Positions 17,476-24,934 of a DNA stretch of 64,000 nucleotides are shown here, in pieces. The DNA comes from a bacterium (GTDB lineage Bacteria; JACRDZ01; JAQUKH01). Position 1 is the first letter of the stretch. Each line of letters opens with the position of its first letter. The stretch is taken from positions 16,603-80,602 of the forward strand of contig JAQUKH010000001.1 of assembly GCA_028719205.1 (NCBI GenBank), in the 5' to 3' direction. The position numbers and the translations under genes are program-made. The notes under the pieces were generated by a model that was not told the DNA's origin, searched no databases, and worked only from the letters and a program-made list of their open reading frames with translations.

Positions 17476-18216
17476 ATGAAAAAGAAAAATCTGCTTTACC
17501 CTTTGATCATTCTACTGTGTTTTATGGTTCTTCCTCATGAAAAGAGTTTCGCGTACAGTATTTGTGAATATTGGGGATTTATACCCCCTGCTCAAAATCC
17601 TATAGTGCCAGACCCGAATTTTCTGGGATACTGGTTCCCGCCTGAAAATAATCCCACTGAACCGTTTAGCGCTGGTGGACAGGATAATCAATTTAGTACG
17701 GATGCAACTCATCCAAAAGGGCCTTATTTTGTTGGTGACAGCACAGGTGCAACACATGACGGGATTGATTTATTCGCATGGCTTGAAAAAGTCGGTGATT
17801 CATGCATAATCCATTTTTTCAACACAACGAATGTAGTTAAACCAACCTCTGGCGGTTTGGTTAAAGAAGATACGTTTAAAAAAGGACCGGATGGAGTCGC
17901 TGAAATTATGCATAAACCAAAACCGATGAACACTTATGAAAAATACGCACATGTTGAATTTACTATAAATGGCGGCAATGTTGACACAAGCACAAGTCTT
18001 GGTACACTTTCAGATTCAACAAGTACTACTTATGTACATCTGCATTATTCTGTTTACATTGACGGAGAGGCAAAAAATCCTTTAAATTATATGCAAAAAA
18101 GTTATGCGACATGCGGGGTACTTACTCCTGAGCCCGCGGCTTGTATATTGCTCGGATCTTTATTTTCCGGGCTGTTTATTTCATCAGGGTATTTTAAACG
18201 CAGATCTAAGCGATGA
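17476..18216 (+). CDS. PEP-CTERM sorted M23 peptidase-like protein
   Basis: A 246-aa protein with a strong GGAGAG ribosome site and a signal peptide (residues 1-27, MKKKNLLYPLIILLCFMVLP). An M23-like domain has HDGID (His94, Asp98) and VHLHYSV (His188, His190) plus the family's GEAKNPLNYM tail. A C-terminal PEP-CTERM sorting tail runs TPEPAACILLGSLFSGLFIS then SGYFKRRSKR (about 216-246). The zinc-ligand pattern HxxxD and HxH is present, but the segment between is divergent, so peptidoglycan endopeptidase activity is likely rather than certain. The product should be processed by an exosortase not found in this window. Control by the upstream riboswitch links it to the c-di-GMP state. Confidence 0.8.
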   Translation: MKKKNLLYPLIILLCFMVLPHEKSFAYSICEYWGFIPPAQNPIVPDPNFLGYWFPPENNPTEPFSAGGQDNQFSTDATHPKGPYFVGDSTGATHDGIDLFAWLEKVGDSCIIHFFNTTNVVKPTSGGLVKEDTFKKGPDGVAEIMHKPKPMNTYEKYAHVEFTINGGNVDTSTSLGTLSDSTSTTYVHLHYSVYIDGEAKNPLNYMQKSYATCGVLTPEPAACILLGSLFSGLFISSGYFKRRSKR

Positions 18217-18298
18217 AAGCCACAGGTTAAGAATTCGGACAATTAGAAATTAAGGATGGAAAAAAGTACTCAGAGCAAAGAAAAAAAGTGTGGAAGTG

Positions 18299-18325
18299 CG
18301 GACTGCAATAATTTATTGCAGTCCG
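18299..18325. repeat. 13-bp perfect inverted repeat covering a stop codon
   Basis: CGGACTGCAATAA (18299-18311) and TTATTGCAGTCCG (18313-18325) are perfect complements with one base between. The right arm contains the last codons and stop of the reverse-strand gene at 18313. On the reverse strand a run of seven T follows about 10 nt beyond the stem, so it may act as its terminator; it also lies about 80 nt past the PEP-CTERM gene. Confidence 0.6.
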
Positions 18326-18900
18326 GCTTCAGGCAGTGCTCGTGGTTTAGAAACAGGATACAAAAATTTTATAATGAACCAGGCTCTATCGGTAGCTCCT
18401 TGATTATTGCCATAGTCCTTGGAAATAAATACTACTTCATCTGCGGGAAATTTATCATTTTTCAGGATCCAACCGGACGATACAGCATCTGCATTTTTAT
18501 ATTCAATAACCTGATCGATCGGCATGATATTTCCTTTTTCATCATATCCCTTAAATTTTAGTATCGCGTTATTTTGATAAAATTTAGAAAGTGCCAGTGA
18601 AAAATACTCGATCTTTACTTCATCACAATAATATTTCCCTTCCTTTTCTAATGTTGTTTTAATAATAGTTGTTAAAAATGGTATTAAAAATACTGAAGTA
18701 TCAAAACTAACTTCAACTTTATGCGTCATTTTATCAACCGGCAGCAAATAATCCGTAATGATATACGGATCTTTATTAGAATCTTCAAACAATCCTGTTA
18801 AACTGATATTTTTTATTTTAGCTTTTGTATCCTGCGCGAATACAATGTTTAAGCTAAAAATAAAGCTGATGAAAAACAATATTAAATATCTTTTCAACAT
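18313..18900 (-). CDS. Exported protein of unknown function
   Basis: A 195-aa protein with a clear signal peptide (residues 1-22, ending VFAQ). I do not recognise a family. The mature part looks beta-rich, with alternating hydrophobic and charged stretches (KNISLTGLFED, HKVEVSFDTS, YYCDEVKIEYFSLALS) and the acidic-aromatic pattern DRAWFIIKFLYP near the end. One cysteine only. No neighbours on the same strand within 230 nt. The stop codon lies within a 13-bp inverted repeat. Confidence 0.6.
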   Translation of the reverse strand: MLKRYLILFFISFIFSLNIVFAQDTKAKIKNISLTGLFEDSNKDPYIITDYLLPVDKMTHKVEVSFDTSVFLIPFLTTIIKTTLEKEGKYYCDEVKIEYFSLALSKFYQNNAILKFKGYDEKGNIMPIDQVIEYKNADAVSSGWILKNDKFPADEVVFISKDYGNNQGATDRAWFIIKFLYPVSKPRALPEAGLQ

Positions 18901-18932
18901 AATATTTACTCTATTAATTTATGTTTACCAGA

Positions 18933-18979
18933 TAAAAAAAAACTCTATAAGCATATTTTGGCCAATATACTTTATAGAG
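18933..18979 (-). terminator. Intrinsic terminator of the HEAT/HD-GYP operon
   Basis: On the reverse strand, CTCTATAA (18979-18972) pairs with TTATAGAG (18950-18943). An inner ATATT/AATAT helix closes around TTGGCC, and nine T follow (18941-18933). It lies about 160 nt past the stop of the HD-GYP gene. Two exact copies of ATTTAGACTA (19041-19050, 19061-19070) lie between. Confidence 0.7.
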
Positions 18980-19139
18980 CGAATTTGTTCTTCATTTCTC
19001 TACTCCTCACATTTTGCATGCTAAACGTAGAAAATTGATTATTTAGACTAATATCCCTATATTTAGACTATTCTATTTTTGTGTTTTTGTCAAGTGTATT
19101 TATTCATTTTCCTATTATTATAGTTTGTACTGACTCATT

Positions 19140-20516
19140 TTATGTAAAAAAAGCTAAAGCATCAATTCCGTGTTCCTTAGGATCAATTACTGATGAGATA
19201 TTGCGCCCTGAGGTATTTGAATCTTTATTGGATAGGTCTATGAACGTCGGTTCTTCAAGCATTGTGCCGTTTTTGCCACTGATAATTTTTATTTGCGGCA
19301 ATAAAAGCGCGTGCGGCAGGACATTTTGAACTATAGCGATCTCTCCGTTGTTCAGTAAAACAAAAGTACCGGGTGGGTAAACTCCTATCATCTGGGCAAA
19401 TATTTTTAAAAAATACGGATCAAATTCAGTACCGATAAACTGCAGCATTAGCGCTATAGCTTTGTCAGAAGATATAGGGTTTTTATACGGCCTCGTACTG
19501 GTAATGGCATCATAAACATCGCATATACTTGTGATCAAAGATAATGGATGAATCTCTGTGATCCCTTTTATTTTTGGGTAGCCGCTCAGATCGAATTTCA
19601 TATGGTGCTGTGCGGCAATATTAATAGCTAACATATCTGTATTATCCTGTTCTTCCAATATTTTTGCCCCCATTATAGAATGCTGCTTCAAGATCGCCCA
19701 TTCATCCGGAGTCAATTTTGGGGTTTTGTGCAGTATGGAAATAGGAATTTTTATTTTCCCGATATCGTGCAATAATGCGGCTCTGGCAAGTTTTGAAAGT
19801 AATTCAGAGTCATTGATTATATTAGTTGCCAGAACAACTGAAAGTATCGCTACGTTAGTAGAGTGAGTGAAAGTGTACTCATCATAATCGCGCAGTGTAG
19901 TGGTGGCAAGCCCCGAGGCCTTGTCTTTAATTACCATAGAGGTTATATCCTGTGAGACTTTATCAATGATATCTATTGGCAGAGCTTTGCCTTCAAACAC
20001 GGCATTATAAACCATTTTATTTGCCTCAATGCTTGAACCATAAATTTTTTCAGGTTTCAGCAACGCATATTTGCCGTCATCATCTTTCGCGCGGACATTT
20101 TTTACGATAACTATACATGTTATTCCTGATCTTTCTAACTCCTTCTGCAGCTCGTCAGCATCGAGCGGCCTTGTTTTTTCAATAAGGATACTTGAAAAAA
20201 AAGCAATATTTTGCTGTGTAACTCCCTTTTTAAAACATATTGATTCAATAGCCTTTGATTCGATAAGCTGGAATGCTTTTTCCACGCTGTGTTTTAGATC
20301 GTAAAGAGGTATACCTTCAAAAACAAAATGTTTTTCCACTATATCTATATATATGGAATCAGTCAGTACGAATATTTCATCAAGGCTAATACATGTTTTT
20401 TTTAATTGCGCTATTACATTAGGATGCAGCGCCGGATAAAGCATGTTTTCAGTAATAAAGATCGCAAAATCCTTTATGAATTTTTTAACATTATTTCTTA
20501 ATAATAAACGGTCCAT
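19140..20516 (-). CDS. HD-GYP domain protein (probable c-di-GMP phosphodiesterase)
   Basis: A 458-aa cytosolic protein. Residues 1 to about 150 form an N-terminal domain of unknown type, beginning with FAIFITENMLYPALHPNV and EGIPLYD. The HD-GYP domain (about 200-370) has LLHDIGKIKIP (His250, Asp251), QHHMKFDLSGYP (His304, His305, Gly-Tyr-Pro 312-314) and DVYDAITSTRPYK. All the catalytic and GYP residues expected of an active c-di-GMP hydrolase are present. A C-terminal beta-rich tail (about 385-458, FVLLNNGEIAIVQNV) follows. The gene sits 55 nt downstream of the HEAT protein, whose N-terminus resembles it, and shares a terminator. Confidence 0.87.
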   Translation of the reverse strand: MDRLLLRNNVKKFIKDFAIFITENMLYPALHPNVIAQLKKTCISLDEIFVLTDSIYIDIVEKHFVFEGIPLYDLKHSVEKAFQLIESKAIESICFKKGVTQQNIAFFSSILIEKTRPLDADELQKELERSGITCIVIVKNVRAKDDDGKYALLKPEKIYGSSIEANKMVYNAVFEGKALPIDIIDKVSQDITSMVIKDKASGLATTTLRDYDEYTFTHSTNVAILSVVLATNIINDSELLSKLARAALLHDIGKIKIPISILHKTPKLTPDEWAILKQHSIMGAKILEEQDNTDMLAINIAAQHHMKFDLSGYPKIKGITEIHPLSLITSICDVYDAITSTRPYKNPISSDKAIALMLQFIGTEFDPYFLKIFAQMIGVYPPGTFVLLNNGEIAIVQNVLPHALLLPQIKIISGKNGTMLEEPTFIDLSNKDSNTSGRNISSVIDPKEHGIDALAFFT

Positions 20517-20571
20517 AAATACCCCTTATTTTTACTGCTATCCTGTTCCCCCTGCTTTCTGCCCGTGATAT

Positions 20572-22752
20572 TCATGATAATTTTTTTAACCTTTCCGCGG
20601 CGAATACCCTTAAGATTTTAGGTTCAGTAGGAATAAAAAAGAAACGCTTTTTTCCCATTACATTATTAAATATTTTTTTAGCTTGCGCTTTATCCAGTAA
20701 TTCCAGCGATCTCAAAGCTGCCATGCGGATATCTATATTTTCCGATAGCGAATCAGTCATACTTATTTTACCCTGAGATATATCAACAAGTATAGAACAA
20801 ACTTTCGGAGTGTTGTAAAGGCCTAAGCATTCAATTGCTGTAATACGTAAAGGAATATTAGAAATATCTACTGCCTTGAGTAAAAAAGGTAATGCCTCCT
20901 CTGATCTTTTTGAGGCAATAAGTTTTAACGATTTTTTCGCGATACCAAGGTTTTCCAGCAAAGTTATTTCCCATAAAAAAGGAAGCGTGTCATCGCTGTT
21001 TATATCTTGCAATAGATCCAGAAGCCGCATAATTTGAGAAAGAGGTGCTTTCCCAAGTTCAGCATCAAATTTCAGATCACCGGTTTTATAATTGTTAATT
21101 ATTATCTCTCTAAGCATGGGCCCTTTTGATGAAGTCTCAATAAAAATGAAATAATTTATAAGCAAAGTCATTAAATTGGATGGGAACAGATAAAATAATT
21201 GCTTGAACGCTGTTTTAATATCCTGCTCTTTGGGCAAGTATAAAGTTTTAGTGATCAGCCCTTCCAAAACAGGGAGAGGTAAAGTTGCAAGAGATTCAAG
21301 AACTATTTTTTTATGCTCAGGTTTTATCTTTTTTGTCTCCGAAATTAAGTTAAATAAAAAAAACATAATTTTCGCTAATTGTTCTGTATTGTTTTGCTCA
21401 AACAGTATTTTTATTTGTGCGATCAGTTTATCAAGCATCTTTATAAACTTTTTAGTTTCATTCTCCTCTTCTATAAATTCTTCCAATACCGCAAAATATC
21501 CCAGAGCCTGGTCAAACGAGTTAATACGTTTTGCCATTGTTTCTTTTACAAGATGCACTGTTTTCAAAACATTCAATCCTTTTAAAATATCCGCCGGTTC
21601 ATTGTCAGAAACAAATCCCAGTGATAATTCTGTGTCCATTTCCAAAGAATATTCAGGATCAATTGAGGAGCAAATATCGTTAATTACCTGTTTGGCTTTA
21701 CTTTCCGAAGGTATGTTTTTCTGAAGCGTATCCGTAAAAGTAGGAAGGAAATTCAGCATTTCCTGGCGGTCTTTGAATAGTTTATTTATTATTGTTTTTG
21801 TCCGGGTTACTACTTTTGAGTTTCCATCTGACTCGGCTATTTTTTGCGTCATGAATTCTGCTGTTTTTTGCGGCCCTAATTTATCGATCACTGAGGCGGA
21901 AACATTTGTATAATTAATTATTTCATCGTCCGGGTGTTCGAAAACAAGATCAAAAAAATCTTTTTCTGAATTTGAAGCTATAATATCGTGAAGAATGGAT
22001 TTTATCTCTGTCTTTTCGGAGATGTTATGTTTCTCGATCGCCGCTTTTATCTTTTTTACGATCTCTAAAATATTTGCGTTTTCCGACAATTTTGATGTTT
22101 GTTTAAGGCCTTGATCCTGAGAAGCGGTTTTTATTAATGAGCATATAAGAGGTGTTTCTTTAAGTAATTCATAAATAGAATATGCCTGTTCAGAAGACAG
22201 TGAAGATTTGGAATCATCAGTAAGAAACTGAAATATTGAGCTGTTAGTAAGGCTCGAGAGCCGTTCCTGATTTATGCTCCTGCGGTCCTTGTTATAATAC
22301 TCGATTATTTTTATATTTTGAGCCCCATTTTTCTCTAAAATGCCATTCGGGCCTCCTTCAGGGCTGATGTTCTCCGGATCGGTATTTAACAGTGTCATCA
22401 GAGCATTAATATCGTTCATGTTCGTTCCCGTGTTAAAAACTATCCGGCGTATATACCTTTCATGCAGTTTTTCTAAAAAAATTGTTATCTCCGGAATTTT
22501 TGCGGTATCAAGGGGCAGGTTTTGAAAGTATAAACTATTATCAAATATGCGCAAAGAAATTTTCTGTTCCTGAGCAACTATATCTTTCAGTTGAGAGTAG
22601 AACCTTTCTATGGCAAGAATAAGCATTTTATGCCCGCTTGGATATAACTTTTCAGCTTTTAGTAATGAAAAAAAGCATGAAACAAACATTATTGCTTTTT
22701 TCATTTCTTTAGAATCCACGTCTTTACGAATATATGTTTTCCGATCGTTCAT
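20572..22752 (-). CDS. HEAT-repeat protein with an N-terminal domain shared with the HD-GYP partner
   Basis: A 726-aa protein without a signal peptide. Residues about 15-160 follow the same order of features as the neighbouring HD-GYP protein: FFSLLKAEKLYPSGHKM, LRIFDNSLYFQNLPL, RRIVFNTG, a run ending GPNGILEKNGAQNIKIIEYY. The middle is helical, and the C-terminal third (about 560-726) has degenerate HEAT units (EEALPFLLKAVDISNIPLRITAIECLG as an example region). It is probably a scaffold or sensor working with the HD-GYP enzyme. A 20-codon ORF with its own ribosome site lies in the leader. Assignment is by pattern only. Confidence 0.7.
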   Translation of the reverse strand: MNDRKTYIRKDVDSKEMKKAIMFVSCFFSLLKAEKLYPSGHKMLILAIERFYSQLKDIVAQEQKISLRIFDNSLYFQNLPLDTAKIPEITIFLEKLHERYIRRIVFNTGTNMNDINALMTLLNTDPENISPEGGPNGILEKNGAQNIKIIEYYNKDRRSINQERLSSLTNSSIFQFLTDDSKSSLSSEQAYSIYELLKETPLICSLIKTASQDQGLKQTSKLSENANILEIVKKIKAAIEKHNISEKTEIKSILHDIIASNSEKDFFDLVFEHPDDEIINYTNVSASVIDKLGPQKTAEFMTQKIAESDGNSKVVTRTKTIINKLFKDRQEMLNFLPTFTDTLQKNIPSESKAKQVINDICSSIDPEYSLEMDTELSLGFVSDNEPADILKGLNVLKTVHLVKETMAKRINSFDQALGYFAVLEEFIEEENETKKFIKMLDKLIAQIKILFEQNNTEQLAKIMFFLFNLISETKKIKPEHKKIVLESLATLPLPVLEGLITKTLYLPKEQDIKTAFKQLFYLFPSNLMTLLINYFIFIETSSKGPMLREIIINNYKTGDLKFDAELGKAPLSQIMRLLDLLQDINSDDTLPFLWEITLLENLGIAKKSLKLIASKRSEEALPFLLKAVDISNIPLRITAIECLGLYNTPKVCSILVDISQGKISMTDSLSENIDIRMAALRSLELLDKAQAKKIFNNVMGKKRFFFIPTEPKILRVFAAERLKKLS

Positions 22753-22787
22753 TTTGCCTTTTTAATAAAGACCTGCGGGCTTTCCCA

Positions 22788-22850
22788 CTATGACTTGCAC
22801 ACTCCGGCCCTGGCGAGACCGCCTTTGTTAACAATTTCGCTTTTGCTCAT
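22788..22850 (-). CDS. Possible 20-codon leader ORF
   Basis: ATG at 22850 with a GAGGA ribosome site (22860-22856) five bases upstream, reading MSKSEIVNKGGLARAGVCKS then TAG at 22788-22790. It sits in an unusually GC-rich leader ahead of the HEAT gene (start 22752). The leader can form AACAAT/ATTGTT and GGCG/CGCC hairpins. It may be a regulatory leader peptide, a small protein, or part of a structured RNA element. No family recognised. Confidence 0.35.
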   Translation of the reverse strand: MSKSEIVNKGGLARAGVCKS

Positions 22851-22994
22851 TGTTGTCCTCGTAGCGGATAACCTAGAGATACCCCCTACCCGTACGATAA
22901 TATATCGGTGAAATATAGAATAAAGTATAATAAATATTTATCTGATATATCCCTTCGGTTATTTATTTAAACACCGTTATCCCCTTAAATATTC

Positions 22995-23023
22995 TTGACA
23001 ATTAGACATTTCTGTTGTTAAAT
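22995..23023 (+). promoter_or_regulatory. Candidate promoter of pyk giving a leaderless mRNA
   Basis: TTGACA (22995-23000), 17-nt spacer, TTAAAT (23018-23023). The ATG at 23029 is only 5 nt past the -10 box, so transcription would start at or near the start codon. Confidence 0.45.
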
Positions 23024-23028
23024 GAATT

Positions 23029-24432
23029 ATGACTAAAACAAAGATAATTTGCACGATCGGGCCTGCTACTCAATCCTATGAAATGCTGCAGAAAATGAAT
23101 AATGCCGGAATGGATATTGCCAGGCTTAATATGTCGCATGGGGATCATGCTTCTCATCTGAAGGTTATTAATAATATAAAGAAAATCAATAAAAATTCAA
23201 ATAAACAGATGGGAATACTTCTGGATACCCAGGGTCCGGAGATCAGGACCGGAGACCTGGCGGCTAATCTTGACCTGAAAACAGGGTCAATAATTTCTAT
23301 AAGCCTGCGTGACGCGATGAACGTTGAGGAGACTTCCATTCATATTAATTATGATGATATGGTTAATTCCGTAAATGTAGGGGACAAAATTACTGTTGAT
23401 AATGGCTTGATAAACCTGGAGATCCTTGAAAAAAGTGACCGGCAGATGAAATGTATGGTTATCGACGGCGGGATCCTGAAAAGCAAGCGGCATGTTAACT
23501 TACCCGGGATCAGGGTGAACCTTCCTGCCATAACATCAAAAGATGAAGCGGATATTATTTTCGGATTGAAGAATGATGTTGATTTTATAGCTCTTTCTTT
23601 TGTCCGTGAAGTTCAGGATATTTATGAGTTAAAAAGCATAATAGGAAGCAGATCCGGTAAAGTAAAGATCATCGCGAAGATCGAAGATCAGGAAGGCGTT
23701 AAAAATATCGATGAAATAGTCGAAGAAGCTGACGGGATAATGGTTGCCCGGGGAGATCTCGGAGTTGAAATTAATATCGAAGAACTTCCCAGCGTACAAA
23801 GAGAAATTGTACGCAAATGCGCGGAAAAAGGGCGGCGGGTAATTATCGCGACTCATCTCCTTGAATCAATGATAGAAAATCCGATCCCGACCCGCGCGGA
23901 AGTCACTGACGTTGCCAATGCTGTTTATGAAGAGGTTGACGCGGTTATGCTCTCAGGTGAAACAACAACCGGAAAATATCCGGTCAAATGTGTAGAGTAT
24001 TTAAAAAAAATCATTATTAGATCTGAAGAACAAGATGGTTTAAAATTTTCCAGCAAACTGATCTTAGACAATGACAAACAGCAGCTTACAGCCGCGGCGG
24101 TAAAACTTGCTGAAGCTCTTAATGTAAAAGGAATAATGGTTTTCACAAAAAAAGGTTTTATGGCGGATTGCACTTCAAATTATCATCCCTATTCCGTAAA
24201 TATCTATGCCTTTACAAATGCCGCTCAAACCAGGCGCACCCTGCTCTTAAACCGCGCGGTATTCCCCTTTAAAATGAACTTCAACTCAGATCCGGAAAAA
24301 AGATTGCGGACAGCTTTTAATATTTTAAAAGCTAAAGAAGGCTTTGTTCCCGGGGATAAAGTTGTAGTTATTTCCGATGTCCGTACCGGCGAAGAGAAAA
24401 CAGACGCGGTTCAGATAAGAGAAGTGATTTAA
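23029..24432 (+). CDS. pyk: Pyruvate kinase
   Basis: A 467-aa protein, full length for bacterial pyruvate kinase. It begins TKIICTIGPATQSYEMLQKM. Family motifs follow: MDIARLNMSHGDH, the substrate-binding IAKIEDQEGV with the catalytic lysine, MVARGDLGVEI, and ATHLLESMIENPIPTRAEVT then VMLSGETTTGKYP. The C-terminal allosteric domain (about 340-467) is present. It transfers phosphate from phosphoenolpyruvate to ADP in glycolysis. No Shine-Dalgarno sequence is apparent, in line with the leaderless promoter. It is monocistronic; tmRNA follows. Confidence 0.97.
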   Translation: MTKTKIICTIGPATQSYEMLQKMNNAGMDIARLNMSHGDHASHLKVINNIKKINKNSNKQMGILLDTQGPEIRTGDLAANLDLKTGSIISISLRDAMNVEETSIHINYDDMVNSVNVGDKITVDNGLINLEILEKSDRQMKCMVIDGGILKSKRHVNLPGIRVNLPAITSKDEADIIFGLKNDVDFIALSFVREVQDIYELKSIIGSRSGKVKIIAKIEDQEGVKNIDEIVEEADGIMVARGDLGVEINIEELPSVQREIVRKCAEKGRRVIIATHLLESMIENPIPTRAEVTDVANAVYEEVDAVMLSGETTTGKYPVKCVEYLKKIIIRSEEQDGLKFSSKLILDNDKQQLTAAAVKLAEALNVKGIMVFTKKGFMADCTSNYHPYSVNIYAFTNAAQTRRTLLLNRAVFPFKMNFNSDPEKRLRTAFNILKAKEGFVPGDKVVVISDVRTGEEKTDAVQIREVI

Positions 24433-24527
24433 GATAGAAGGCTGAAGTACGGAAGAACGGAAGAAAATAAAATACATTATTTTTAATGGATTTTATACGG
24501 TTTTTTTGATATTATATGTTTATAAAC

Positions 24528-24874
24528 GGGGGCGAATTGGTTTCGACAGGTATAAATTAAAGCTGTGCTCGCAGGCCGAGGTTCCATTGGCTCGTAAAAC
24601 AAATGGTAAAACATAAACGCTAATAACGAATTAGCCCTAGCTGCTTAATTGCGGCTGACTGAATAGGCTTTTAGCCTGAGAAGCTTATTTGGTAAAATTT
24701 CAGGCTCAGTCTTATTTAGCGCCCGGGAAATAAGACGAAAATTTCGGGATTGCCTTTTTTCTATTCCGCCTTGGTGAAGAGATAAGAGGTGAAAAGTAAA
24801 TACCTAGGACAAGCCTGTAGGATACCAGATTTGATTATTCTTGGACGCGGGTTCAATTCCCGCCGCCTCCACCA
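24528..24874 (+). ncRNA. ssrA: Transfer-messenger RNA (tmRNA)
   Basis: The 5' end GGGGGCG (24528-24534) pairs with CGCCTCC at the 3' end, followed by encoded ACCA. The tRNA-like half has the T-arm GGGTTCAATTCCC. The tag frame starts at GCT 24619 and reads ANNELALAA then TAA (24646-24648), the expected hydrophobic Ala-Ala degradation tag. Length 347 nt is typical of one-piece tmRNA. It rescues stalled ribosomes with SmpB, which is not in this window. Confidence 0.97.
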
Positions 24875-24934
24875 TTTTTGTTTAATCGAAAATTGATTTG
24901 ACATATAAATAATATTATGCTACCCTCCAAAAAT

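Noticed and set aside
22753..22880. A second GEMM-I riboswitch ahead of the HEAT gene
   Set aside because: GGAAAGCCCGCAGGTCT looks like part of the aptamer, but the second half (GATAGCC-GG-TGCCG) is missing before the start codon.
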